Origin: Roseateles noduli | Lineage (GTDB): Bacteria; Pseudomonadota; Gammaproteobacteria; Burkholderiales; Burkholderiaceae_C | Assembly: GCA_002205125.1 (NCBI GenBank) | Contig: NIOE01000002.1 | Coordinates: 62,001-126,000 of the forward strand | Direction of reading: 5' to 3' | DNA length: 64,000 nucleotides | In this document: positions 46,029 to 53,848 of the stretch, one piece after another | How positions within the stretch are numbered: position 1 is the first letter of the stretch | How the letters are laid out: each line of letters opens with the position of its first letter | Made by a program: the position numbers and the translations under genes | Notes under the pieces: model-generated | Database searches by the model: none | Seen by the model: only the letters and a program-made list of their open reading frames with translations | Told to the model about the DNA's origin: nothing

Positions 46029-46349
46029 TGATGCACTCCTGCGGAGATCCTGTCCTGGCTGCGATCCCGGTTAGGTGGGTCGTTTCCCGACCGCACCTGC
46101 GGATCCTCGCTGCGCCATCGCAGTCATTGTTTGGATCTGCCGGTTGGACCGGTGGTCGAGCGGGACTACCTGCTCGATGGTTCCCATTGTGCGAAACGTG
46201 CTTCAACGCCGATTGGCCGATTAGCGGGCGGAAAACCCGCCATTAGCAAACCAATAAAAGAAGGCCCCGCATCGGTCCCGTGGGGGCGATGCGGAGCCTT
46301 TGGAGGCCCGGCCGCGAAGGCCGGTGCTTGAGGAGTCAACCCTTGAAGA
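46029..46349. other. fliC1-fliC2 intergenic region
   Basis: This 321-bp gap holds the fliC2 terminator and, on the fliC1 side, a short GGCGG/CCGCC hairpin near 46225-46245. No sigma-28-like site and no further gene were found. Confidence 0.5.
46252..46300 (-). terminator. Rho-independent terminator after fliC2
   Basis: A long stem (AGGC-CCGCATCG with CGATGCGG-GCCT, one mismatch) is followed on the minus strand by UUCUUUUAUU. It lies about 50 bases beyond the fliC2 stop. Confidence 0.9.
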
Positions 46350-47192
46350 TCAGCTGCGCAGCAGCGACAGCACCTGTTGCGGCAGCTGGTTGGCCTGCGC
46401 CACCATCGTGTTGCCGGCCTGCTGCAGGATCTGCGCGCGGCTCAGGTTGGCGGTTTCCGCGGCGAAGTCGGCATCCATGATGCGGCTGCGGGCGGCGGTC
46501 TGGTTCTCCACCGACACTTGCAGGTTGGAGATGATCGCGTCGAAACGGTTCTGCGAGGCACCCAGGACGGCGCGCTGGCCGCTGACCGTGGTGATGGCCG
46601 CATCGATGTTGTCGATCACGGTCTTCAGCGCGTCGGGCGTCGAGGCGTTGTCGATCACGCCGCCGGTGACGGCGGTGATCGTCGCGTCGTTGGTCATGTT
46701 GTTGGTGACCACGTCGACCGTGTCGTTGGCGCTGGTGTTGGCGCCGATCTGGAAGGTCTGCGTGCCGGCGTCGTCACCCAGGATGGACTTGCCGTTGAAG
46801 GTCGTGCCGCCGATGACGCGGCCGATTTCCTGACCCAGCTGGGCGTATTCCTTGCCGATCGAGTCCAGGTCGGACGTCGTGTTGGTCGCGTTGCGGGCCT
46901 GGACCGCCAGTTCACGCATGCGCTGCAGCGAGTCGCCGACCTTGGACAGCGCGCCTTCAGCGGTCTGCGCCAGGGAGATGCCGTCGTTGGCGTTGCGCAC
47001 GGCGACGTTCATGCCGCGCACTTGAGCGTTCATGCGCTCGGCGATCGCCAGACCGGCAGCATCATCCTTGGCGGAGTTGACGCGCAGACCCGAAGACAGG
47101 CGCTGCATCGACACCGACAGCGAAGACTGCGAAGACGACAGGTTGCGCTGGGCGTTGAGCGATTGCAGGTTGGTGTTGATGATCTGAGCCAT
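46350..47192 (-). CDS. fliC: Flagellin (paralogue 2)
   Basis: Flagellin of 280 residues with intact N- and C-terminal D0/D1 helices ([38 protein letters not shown]) and a short central domain (TSANDTVDVVTNNMTNDATITAVTG). It is much closer to the neighbouring copy at 47707 than to the copy at 45159. It has its own sigma-28 promoter about 120 bases upstream and its own terminator, so each flagellin gene here is an independent unit. Confidence 0.97.
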   Translation of the reverse strand: MAQIINTNLQSLNAQRNLSSSQSSLSVSMQRLSSGLRVNSAKDDAAGLAIAERMNAQVRGMNVAVRNANDGISLAQTAEGALSKVGDSLQRMRELAVQARNATNTTSDLDSIGKEYAQLGQEIGRVIGGTTFNGKSILGDDAGTQTFQIGANTSANDTVDVVTNNMTNDATITAVTGGVIDNASTPDALKTVIDNIDAAITTVSGQRAVLGASQNRFDAIISNLQVSVENQTAARSRIMDADFAAETANLSRAQILQQAGNTMVAQANQLPQQVLSLLRS

Positions 47193-47308
47193 GATCCATT
47201 CCTTTAAATTTCAAAGACCTTTTGCGGTCTCGGCGGACGGTTGAATAATCGTCCGACTGAGCCGGACCACGTGGCCCTTGCTGTTGAATTGCGGACCCGT
47301 TGATGCAG

Positions 47309-47336
47309 TTATCGGGACACGTAGGAATGGACTTGA
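47309..47336 (-). promoter_or_regulatory. Sigma-28 promoter of fliC2
   Basis: On the minus strand TCAA, 16 bases, CCCGATAA. Spacing is one longer than usual, but the same arrangement recurs before fliC3. The leader to the start codon is about 115 bases. Confidence 0.75.
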
Positions 47337-47491
47337 GGCCTTCTTGAAAAGAAAGCTTGTAACGCCCCATGTCGGGCGTGACGAAGTGGCGGGGAGCCAC
47401 TGGGCGGGCATTTGCTGCGCGCCGCCTTGAACCTGCTTTGAAGCCGTTTCAGAGCCGTTCTGAAGGCGGTGGGAGCCGATCGGGAGATCGA

Positions 47492-47587
47492 CTCCGTGAG
47501 GCCTGGCGCGGGCTCTCCACGGGGCATGGGGCCTCGCGTCCGCGAACCCCAAGCCCCATTCCGGCCCCACCCTCGCTCGTTGACTTC
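47492..47587 (-). repeat. Dispersed 95-bp repeat, copy B, with covarying hairpin
   Basis: The reverse complement matches 24499-24593 over its whole length with few differences. The outer arms ATGGGGC/GCCCCAT are kept; the inner arms are TCGC/GCGA instead of TCCC/GGGA, a paired change that preserves the stem, and the loop has one extra base, which would break any shared reading frame. Confidence 0.7.
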
Positions 47588-47627
47588 TCTTTCACCACCA
47601 GCCCTTGGTGTCGCTGCAGGGCGATGG

Positions 47628-47655
47628 GGAAAGAGAAGGGGACCACGTCCCCTTC
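47628..47655 (-). terminator. Terminator after fliC3
   Basis: A perfect 9-bp stem (GAAGGGGAC/GTCCCCTTC) with a 3-base loop, followed on the minus strand by UCUUU. The U-tract is short. Confidence 0.7.
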
Positions 47656-47706
47656 GAAGGTCCTGGCACCGCAGACGCCTGGGCGTCGACGGTGCCCTTC
47701 CTTCTA

Positions 47707-48546
47707 TTAGCGCAGCAGGGCCAGCACTTGCTGGGGAGCCTGGTTGGCCTGCGCGATCATCGCGTTGCCGGCCTGTTGCAGGATCTGCGCACGGCTCAGG
47801 TTGGCAGTTTCCGAGGCGAAGTCGGCGTCCATGATCCGGCTGCGGGCCGCAGTCTGGTTCTCGACCGAGATCTGCAGGTTGGAGACGATCGCGTCGAAAC
47901 GGTTCTGCGAAGCACCCAGCTTGGAACGCTCGCCGGAGACCGTCTTGATCGCCGAGTCGATGTTGTCGATGACCGTGGCCAGGTCGCCGGTCGACGAGGC
48001 GTTGGTGATCGAGCCGCCCGTCACGCCGGTGATGGTCGTGTCGGTGGTCATGTTGGTCGTGACCACGTCCACCGAGTCGTTGGCCGTCGTGTTGGCGCCG
48101 ATCTGGAAGGTCTGCGTGCCGGCGGCATCCGCCAGGATGGCGCGGCCGTTGAAGGTCGTGCCGCCCAGGACGCGCTGGATTTCAGAGCCCAGCTGCGCAT
48201 ATTCCTGACCGATGGAATCCAGGTCGGTCGTCGTGTTCGTGGCATTGCGGGCCTGCACCGCCAGTTCACGCATGCGCTGCAGCGAGTCACCCACCTTGGA
48301 CAGTGCGCCTTCAGCGGTCTGCGCCAGGGAGATGCCGTCGTTGGCGTTGCGCTGGGCGACGTTCATGCCGCGCACTTGCGAGTTCATGCGGTCGGCGATC
48401 GCCAGGCCGGCGGCGTCGTCCTTGGCCGAGTTGACACGCAGGCCCGAGGACAGGCGCTGCATGGAGACTGCCAGCGAGCTCTGGCTGGTCGAGGTGTTGC
48501 GCTGGGCGTTGAGCGACAGCAGGTTGGTGTTGATGACTTGGGCCAT
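47707..48546 (-). CDS. fliC: Flagellin (paralogue 3)
   Basis: Flagellin of 279 residues, very similar to the copy at 46350 with conserved ends ([41 protein letters not shown]) and a compact centre ([25 protein letters not shown]). It is the first of the three flagellin genes in transcription order and has a sigma-28 promoter more than 300 bases upstream, leaving an unusually long leader. Having several flagellins may allow mixed or spatially ordered filaments. Confidence 0.97.
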   Translation of the reverse strand: MAQVINTNLLSLNAQRNTSTSQSSLAVSMQRLSSGLRVNSAKDDAAGLAIADRMNSQVRGMNVAQRNANDGISLAQTAEGALSKVGDSLQRMRELAVQARNATNTTTDLDSIGQEYAQLGSEIQRVLGGTTFNGRAILADAAGTQTFQIGANTTANDSVDVVTTNMTTDTTITGVTGGSITNASSTGDLATVIDNIDSAIKTVSGERSKLGASQNRFDAIVSNLQISVENQTAARSRIMDADFASETANLSRAQILQQAGNAMIAQANQAPQQVLALLR

Positions 48547-48862
48547 GATTGCTCCTAACAGCTATACGTAAATACCGGCAAAAGCGCCGAACCACACATG
48601 AGCGCCTGAGTCCTCCGATCCTCCGACCCGCCGTGAGGCGAACCGGCCGAGGATCTCGGATGCTCCTGCTGAACCGCCCGGGCCATTTCCCGGTTCGGTC
48701 CCAGTCCGACGCTAGTCAACCGTTGCCGTCCCACCCCTCATCGGAAGCCAAGAACGTCAGGCCTTCTAACCGGACCACGTGCCGCCTGCCTGCTTCGACC
48801 TGCTAGCAAGACTGCTTGTCTTTGCTGGCTTGTCGCTGCGTTCAGCAGCCCCGTTGAGTTGG

Positions 48863-48890
48863 TTATCGGGACCCTCGACATAGAACTTGA
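48863..48890 (-). promoter_or_regulatory. Sigma-28 promoter of fliC3
   Basis: On the minus strand TCAA, 16 bases, CCCGATAA, the same arrangement as before fliC2. Confidence 0.75.
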
Positions 48891-49083
48891 GGGCAATTTG
48901 TCAAGACTTGTGATCTGTTGATAAGCAGGTCTTGCAACGCGTTGTTTGTCGTTTGACTTCGACCCGGACTGGTGCCCAGGTGTCGGTCTGGCGACGGACA
49001 TGGGGGTATCTACGGCCTGAACGCGGCGGGATTGAGGGGGAATGCCGGCGCTTTTCGTGTGCTCGATCACGGGGGGCTCACCC

Positions 49084-49110
49084 TAAAGTGACTGCTGGCG
49101 ATGCCGACAC
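49084..49110 (+). promoter_or_regulatory. Sigma-28 promoter of the TPR gene
   Basis: TAAA, 15 bases, GCCGACAC, matching the FliA consensus except in the last part of the -10 box. It lies 92 bases before the start codon. Confidence 0.65.
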
Positions 49111-49201
49111 GCGGAATCGCCGCTTCCGCCACCTTCGCCGGGACCGGTCTCGGCCAGAGACCGGACTCGATCGACGAGTCCCAACGACCATGGAGAGGTC
49201 T

Positions 49202-49693
49202 ATGCCACTGCAAGCGCAAACCGAGGCACGGTCCGCCGTGTCGATGATCGACGCGTCGATCGAGCAACAATTCCACAGCACGATCCGCCCGGGATCCAGC
49301 GAGGCCCGCCTCCTGCTGGCCCAGGCGCGCAACGCCGCCTATGCGCAGGCCGCGCAAGGTCGCATCGGCGACGGCGTCGCGCTGCTCTACAACGCGCTGG
49401 AAATGGCGCCGATGAGCGTGGACCTGCTCTCCGACGTCGGCGCGCTTCTGCTGGCCGCGGGCCAGCTGAGCGACGCCGCGCTGTATGCGCATCGCGCGGT
49501 CGAGCTGTCGCCGCAACACGCGCCGTCCCTCTATACCTTGGGCTTCGCGCTGTCGGGTCTGGGCGAGGTGAAGGCCGCGATCGAAGTGCTGACTACCCTC
49601 AATCAAGGCCAGGCGCTCGAAATGCTGCGTCGCGATTCGCCGGAACTGATGGTGATCGTCGACACCGAATTGCTGCGCCTGCAAGCCGCCTGA
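49202..49693 (+). CDS. Small TPR protein, candidate flagellar-regulon member
   Basis: A 163-residue cytoplasmic protein of unknown function. The start MPLQAQTEARSAV has GGAG six bases upstream; an ATG twelve bases earlier lacks it. From about residue 38 it has two or three tetratricopeptide repeats (ARNAAYAQAAQGRIGDGVAL, LLSDVGALLLAAGQLSDAAL, LYTLGFALSGLGEVKAAIEV). There is no signal peptide or membrane segment. A sigma-28-like promoter upstream, its place between flagellin and flhDC genes, and its own terminator suggest co-expression with filament genes. It could be a chaperone or modification partner; this is inference. Confidence 0.85.
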   Translation: MPLQAQTEARSAVSMIDASIEQQFHSTIRPGSSEARLLLAQARNAAYAQAAQGRIGDGVALLYNALEMAPMSVDLLSDVGALLLAAGQLSDAALYAHRAVELSPQHAPSLYTLGFALSGLGEVKAAIEVLTTLNQGQALEMLRRDSPELMVIVDTELLRLQAA

Positions 49694-49743
49694 TTGATCG
49701 GCGATTCGCCGACCACGAGACGGCCTGACAGGCTGTCTCCCTG

Positions 49744-49793
49744 AAAAACCGCCGACTAGCCCGCAACCACGGGCCTCGTCCGGCGGTTTTCTC
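49744..49793 (+). terminator. Terminator after the TPR gene
   Basis: AAAACCGCCG and CGGCGGTTTT enclose an inner CCCG/CGGG stem and are followed by TTTTCTC. It separates the TPR gene from the flhDC promoter region. Confidence 0.85.
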
Positions 49794-49810
49794 ATTGGAG
49801 CCTGTCAGCG

Positions 49811-49855
49811 TGTAGGAATCAGGCTGACAAGGAGGTCGTCCCGCTCCCTAGCCTG
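49811..49855 (+). promoter_or_regulatory. Conserved upstream block of flhDC copy 1
   Basis: TGTAGGAAT-AGGCTGACAA and, 33 bases from its first base, CTCCCTA-CCTG are shared with the block before flhDC copy 2 at identical spacing, while the bases between vary. TGACAA and TAGCCT with an 18-base spacer could be a sigma-70 promoter. This is the likely control point of the first flhDC. Confidence 0.5.
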
Positions 49856-49942
49856 TATCTGGCGTCCACCTGATGTTGCGTGAACGAGTGTTTCTTCAGA
49901 ATTCATTCCATCGCAGCAACGCAACCCACCAGGAGCCACCAG

Positions 49943-50269
49943 ATGAACAGCGACCAGATCCTTGCCGAGATCCGCGAAGCCAACCTGTCGTACCTGATGC
50001 TGGCTCAAAGCCTGATCCGTGCCGACCGCGAACAAGCGCTGTATCGCCTGGGCATCTCGGAAGAGACCGCGACGCTGCTGAACACGCTGAGCCCGGCTCA
50101 GATGATGAAGATGGCTTCCGGCAACACGCTGCTGTGCCGCTTCCGCATGGACGACGACCTGGTGTGGGGCCTGCTGACTTCGCACGGCAAGCCGGCTGCG
50201 AATGACAGCGTGTCGCGCCTGCATGCTTCCATCCTGATGGCCGGCCGCCACCAGGAAGCCGCGGCCTGA
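49943..50269 (+). CDS. flhD: Flagellar master regulator FlhD, copy 1
   Basis: FlhD (108 residues) forms the FlhD4C2 activator of early flagellar genes. The start MNSDQILAEIREANLSYL has AGGAG upstream; the longer open frame (from 49880) lacks support. Family blocks are YLMLAQSLIRADREQALYRLGI and NTLLCRFRMDDDLVWGLLTSH. It differs from copy 2 (52141) at few positions (for example NTLSPAQMMK against TTLSAAQMLK) and has one extra alanine at the end. flhC follows after 75 bases. Confidence 0.97.
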   Translation: MNSDQILAEIREANLSYLMLAQSLIRADREQALYRLGISEETATLLNTLSPAQMMKMASGNTLLCRFRMDDDLVWGLLTSHGKPAANDSVSRLHASILMAGRHQEAAA

Positions 50270-50344
50270 CCCTGTAGATCCAGGCAACTGCCCCAGGCAG
50301 AGAAATTGCCGCCCGAGAACATCCGAAAACCACCGGAGCACCCC

Positions 50345-50881
50345 ATGCGCACGAAGTCCATCCTGACCGAAGCCAAGCAGATCGATCGCGCCGTGACGCT
50401 GATCAAGCTGGGCGCGCGCCTGCAAGTGCTGGAATCGGAAACCGACCTGAGCTACGAGCGTCTGCTGCGCCTGTACAAGGAAGTCTCGGGCAAGAGCCCC
50501 AGCAAGGGCCAGCTGCCGTTCTCGACGGACTGGTTCATGACCTGGCAGCCGAATATCCACGCCAGCCTGTTCCTCAACATCCACGAGTACCTGAACAAGG
50601 TCGCCGAGATGGACGAGATCGACGTCGTCATCAAGGCCTACCAGCTGTATCAGGAACAGACCGCCGCCCAGAACCTGGAGCAGCTGCTGTCGGTGACCCG
50701 CGCGTGGCGCCTGGTGAAGTTCGTCGACAACGGCATGCTGACGATGACCAAGTGCAGCAAGTGCGGCGGCCACTTCGTGACCCATCCGCACGAGGTCGCG
50801 AAGCACTACGTCTGCGGCCTGTGCAACCCTCCGGCGCGCGCCGGCAAGGGCAAGGCGGCCGGCGGCATCCAGATGCACTGA
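50345..50881 (+). CDS. flhC: Flagellar master regulator FlhC, copy 1
   Basis: FlhC (178 residues) is the DNA-contacting, zinc-binding half of FlhD4C2. The four zinc cysteines are present at 137, 140, 157 and 160 (CSKCGGHF and CGLCNPP). The start MRTKSILTEAKQID has GGAG upstream. Compared with copy 2 (52531) the protein appears to differ only at residue 21 (Lys here, His there), and the DNA is almost identical, which points to recent duplication or gene conversion. Confidence 0.97.
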   Translation: MRTKSILTEAKQIDRAVTLIKLGARLQVLESETDLSYERLLRLYKEVSGKSPSKGQLPFSTDWFMTWQPNIHASLFLNIHEYLNKVAEMDEIDVVIKAYQLYQEQTAAQNLEQLLSVTRAWRLVKFVDNGMLTMTKCSKCGGHFVTHPHEVAKHYVCGLCNPPARAGKGKAAGGIQMH

Positions 50882-50910
50882 GCGCATCGCTCCTGGACCA
50901 CGCATTCCGA

Positions 50911-51951
50911 ATGCCCACCCGCTGGCGCAGCTGTCTGGTCGTCATCGCCCGCAATGAGGCGGCGACGATCACCCGGCTGTTGACCAGCGTTCGTCCATTC
51001 GTGGATGACACGCTGTTGATGGACACCGGTTCTACGGACGACACTGTTCAACTGGCAGAAGCCGCCGGCGCCCGGATTGCCCACTTTCCTTGGATCGACG
51101 ATTTCGCCGCGGCGCGCAATGCGGCGCTCGACGCAGCCGGCGCCGACTGGCACGTCGTGCTCGACGCCGACGAATGGCTGATCGGGGCGGGCAGCGGCGC
51201 AGCGCTTACAGCGTTGCGCACGACATCGCCTGACTTCGTCGGCACGATCGCACTCCAAGACCACTTCGACGGCGGCACCGCGCAATCGCGCATCAGCCGC
51301 GTGCTGCCGGGACACGTCCGCTATGCCGGGCGCATTCACGAACAGCCTGCCCACGACTTTCCCCTTCGGGCGCTCGATGTGCAGGTCGGGCACGACGGCT
51401 ACCTGCCGGAGCGGCTTCACGTGAAGCAGGGGCGCAACGAGCAATTGCTGCGCGCCGCCATCGATGACGATCCTGCCAATCCGTATCTCTGGTACCAGCT
51501 TGGCAAGGATTTCTCGGTCTACGACCGCTTCGCCGATGCCGAAGCAGCGTTCGCGAATGCCTCCGATCGCTTGACCTCGTTGCCCCTGGCGCCCGCATGG
51601 TGGAACGACCTCGTCGCGAGACGACTCTTCGGGTTGAAGTCGCTCAAGCGCCATGCCGAAGGCATGGTTTTCGCCGAAACGCAATTGCAGAGATGTGCGG
51701 ACTCGCCGGACTTTTTCTTTGCCCTTGGCGATCTCCTGCTGGATTGGGCGGCGGAACAGCCGCAGCAAGCGGACGCCTTGATTCCGATGATCGAGGACGC
51801 CTGGCGCCGTTGCCTGGAGATCGGCGAGCGGCCGGAGCAACCGGGCGCCGTCGAGGGGCGCGGGAGCCATCTGGCCGCCCACAACCTGGCGCTGGTGATG
51901 GAAGCCACAGGGCGTCACGAGGAGGCGAGGGCACTGCGCAAGGTTCGGTAA
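50911..51951 (+). CDS. Family 2 glycosyltransferase
   Basis: A cytoplasmic enzyme of 346 residues. The GT-A nucleotide-sugar fold is shown by the start CLVVIARNEAATITRLL, DTGSTDDTV (38-46) and the DxD metal motif in VVLDADEWL (Asp85, Asp87). The C-terminal part (about 190-346) is helical and TPR-like, a pattern seen in SPINDLY-unrelated GT2 enzymes that act on proteins. It lies between two flhDC copies, and its codon use is less GC-biased than theirs. Flagellin glycosylation is a reasonable guess from the location, but the acceptor is not shown by the sequence. Confidence 0.85.
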   Translation: MPTRWRSCLVVIARNEAATITRLLTSVRPFVDDTLLMDTGSTDDTVQLAEAAGARIAHFPWIDDFAAARNAALDAAGADWHVVLDADEWLIGAGSGAALTALRTTSPDFVGTIALQDHFDGGTAQSRISRVLPGHVRYAGRIHEQPAHDFPLRALDVQVGHDGYLPERLHVKQGRNEQLLRAAIDDDPANPYLWYQLGKDFSVYDRFADAEAAFANASDRLTSLPLAPAWWNDLVARRLFGLKSLKRHAEGMVFAETQLQRCADSPDFFFALGDLLLDWAAEQPQQADALIPMIEDAWRRCLEIGERPEQPGAVEGRGSHLAAHNLALVMEATGRHEEARALRKVR

Positions 51952-51993
51952 TCCCTCAAAAAGCAGCGTCGGGATGGCGCTGATCTGGCATCT

Positions 51994-52038
51994 TGTAGGA
52001 ATTAGGCTGACAAGCGCGTCGGCGCGCTCCCTAACCTG
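51994..52038 (+). promoter_or_regulatory. Conserved upstream block of flhDC copy 2
   Basis: The same two-part block as before copy 1 (TGTAGGAATTAGGCTGACAA and CTCCCTAACCTG, 33 bases apart start to start). Its presence shows that the duplication included the control region. Confidence 0.5.
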
Positions 52039-52140
52039 GAGATGGAAGCGACCTGATGTTGCTGACGTGTCGGGATCTCTACAGTTCGTCTCACGCTGAA
52101 ACGAAACGACATCAGCACCCAACACCCCAGGAGCCGAACG

Positions 52141-52464
52141 ATGAACGCCGACCAAATCCTCGCCGAGATCCGCGAAGCCAACCTGTCGTACCTGATGCTG
52201 GCCCAGAGCCTGATCCGTGCCGATCGCGAGCAGGCGCTGTATCGTCTGGGCATCTCGGAAGAAACCGCGACGCTGCTGACCACGCTGAGCGCCGCCCAGA
52301 TGCTGAAGATGGCCTCCGGCAACACGCTGCTGTGCCGCTTCCGCATGGACGACGATCTGGTGTGGGGCCTGCTGACCTCGCACGGCAAGCCGGCCGCCAA
52401 CGAAAGCGTGTCCCGCCTGCATGCCTCCATCCTGATGGCCGGCCGCCATCAGGAAGCCGCCTGA
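52141..52464 (+). CDS. flhD: Flagellar master regulator FlhD, copy 2
   Basis: FlhD of 107 residues, starting MNADQILAEIREANLSYL with AGGAG upstream. All blocks of copy 1 are retained, so it should be functional. It heads the plus-strand run flhD-flhC-methyltransferase-motA-motB-cheY-cheZ, which looks like the ancestral arrangement; copy 1 plus the glycosyltransferase would then be the inserted part. Confidence 0.97.
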   Translation: MNADQILAEIREANLSYLMLAQSLIRADREQALYRLGISEETATLLTTLSAAQMLKMASGNTLLCRFRMDDDLVWGLLTSHGKPAANESVSRLHASILMAGRHQEAA

Positions 52465-52530
52465 GTTTTATCGACGCCCCTCGCGTCAACTGAAGCCGAA
52501 TTCAAGCTGAACTGAGCCGGAGACACCGAC

Positions 52531-53067
52531 ATGCGCACCAAGTCCATCCTGACCGAAGCCAAGCAGATCGATCGCGCCGTGACGCTGATCCACCTGGGCG
52601 CGCGCCTGCAGGTGCTGGAGTCGGAAACGGACCTGAGCTACGAGCGTCTGCTGCGCCTGTACAAGGAAGTCTCGGGCAAGAGCCCCAGCAAGGGCCAGCT
52701 GCCGTTCTCGACGGACTGGTTCATGACCTGGCAGCCCAACATCCACGCCAGCCTGTTCCTCAACATCCACGAGTACCTGAACAAGGTCGCCGAGATGGAC
52801 GAGATCGACGTCGTCATCAAGGCCTACCAGCTGTATCAGGAACAGACCGCCGCCCAGAACCTGGAGCAGCTGCTGTCGGTGACCCGGGCATGGCGCCTGG
52901 TGAAGTTCGTCGACAACGGCATGCTGACGATGACCAAGTGCAGCAAGTGCGGCGGCCACTTCGTGACCCACCCGCACGAGGTCGCCAAGCACTACGTCTG
53001 CGGCCTGTGCAACCCTCCGGCCCGCGCCGGCAAGGGCAAGGCGGCCGGCGGCATCCAGATGCACTGA
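52531..53067 (+). CDS. flhC: Flagellar master regulator FlhC, copy 2
   Basis: FlhC of 178 residues with the same four zinc cysteines as copy 1 (137, 140, 157, 160) and His instead of Lys at residue 21. It starts 67 bases after flhD copy 2 and ends 11 bases before the methyltransferase gene, so it is in the mot-che operon. Confidence 0.97.
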   Translation: MRTKSILTEAKQIDRAVTLIHLGARLQVLESETDLSYERLLRLYKEVSGKSPSKGQLPFSTDWFMTWQPNIHASLFLNIHEYLNKVAEMDEIDVVIKAYQLYQEQTAAQNLEQLLSVTRAWRLVKFVDNGMLTMTKCSKCGGHFVTHPHEVAKHYVCGLCNPPARAGKGKAAGGIQMH

Positions 53068-53077
53068 GGGCGCCGTC

Positions 53078-53836
53078 ATGGCCGCCCGACTCCCTCACGC
53101 CGCTTCGGGAGACGCTCCCTCCGCGCTGCGCTGGCCGACGCTGGCACTGCTGAGCTGGGGCGCCTGTTTCGCCGTCTGGCGCGTTTTCGGACCCGACTGG
53201 CCGGCGGCGATCGTCGCCTCGGGCCTCGGGCTGATCCTGGCCGGACTCCACCGCCAGACCTGGCGCCGCATGATCGTGGCCGCCGGTTTCCCGATGGCCC
53301 TGCTCTTCACCGGCACCGACCTCCCGGCCTGGATCTGGCTGATTCCGCTGGCCGTGCTGGTGCTGGCCTATCCCCGCCGCGGCTGGAGCGATGCCCCATT
53401 GTTCCCGACTCCCCACGATGCGCTGCGCGCGCTCCCCGAGCGTGTGAAGCTGCACGACGGCGCCCGCGTACTCGACGCCGGCTGCGGTCTAGGCGACGGA
53501 TTGGTGGCCCTTCGCCGCGCTTATCCGGGCGTGCGCTTCTCAGGCATTGAATACAGTGGCTTCCTGTGGCTGCTGGCCCGCCTGCGCTGCCCCTGGGCCG
53601 ACATCGCCCGGGGCGACCTGTGGGCCCAGTCGTGGCGCGAGACGGACCTGGTCTACCTGTTCCAGCGGCCCGAATCGATGCCGCGCGCGCTGGACAAGGC
53701 GCGCAGCGAGATGCGACCGGGCAGCTGGCTGGTCAGTCTGGACTTTCCGCTGCCGGGACAACCCGTCTTCGCGCAACTGGACACCGGCACCCGGCATCAG
53801 CTGTATGTCTACCGGGTGCGCGAACTCAAGGCCTGA
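53078..53836 (+). CDS. Membrane-anchored SAM-dependent methyltransferase
   Basis: A 252-residue protein. The first 100 residues contain about four hydrophobic segments (near 20-37, 41-57, 65-80 and 85-98), after which a class I methyltransferase domain starts, with motif I VLDAGCGLGDGL (131-142), FSGIEYSG (motif II) and DLVYLFQRPESM (motif III/IV). The substrate is not evident. It is wedged between flhC (10-base gap) and motA (12-base gap), so it is co-transcribed with stator genes. Confidence 0.85.
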   Translation: MAARLPHAASGDAPSALRWPTLALLSWGACFAVWRVFGPDWPAAIVASGLGLILAGLHRQTWRRMIVAAGFPMALLFTGTDLPAWIWLIPLAVLVLAYPRRGWSDAPLFPTPHDALRALPERVKLHDGARVLDAGCGLGDGLVALRRAYPGVRFSGIEYSGFLWLLARLRCPWADIARGDLWAQSWRETDLVYLFQRPESMPRALDKARSEMRPGSWLVSLDFPLPGQPVFAQLDTGTRHQLYVYRVRELKA

Positions 53837-53848
53837 GGAACCCATTTC

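Larger units (their letters stand above)
47193..47706. other. fliC2-fliC3 intergenic region
   Basis: A 514-bp gap with, from low to high coordinate, the fliC2 leader (containing CCGGACCACGTG at 47262-47273), the fliC2 sigma-28 promoter, repeat copy B and the fliC3 terminator. No supported gene. Confidence 0.6.
48547..49201. other. Divergent region fliC3 / TPR gene
   Basis: A 655-bp gap. It holds the roughly 310-base fliC3 leader (with CCGGACCACGTG at 48770-48781, also present in the fliC2 leader), the fliC3 promoter on the minus strand, and the sigma-28 promoter of the TPR gene on the plus strand. Nothing coding was supported. Confidence 0.6.

Noticed and set aside
46205-46245. GCCGATTA on the plus strand near the fliC1 upstream region
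   Set aside because: It points away from fliC1, has no TAAA at 15 bases, and no plus-strand gene follows.
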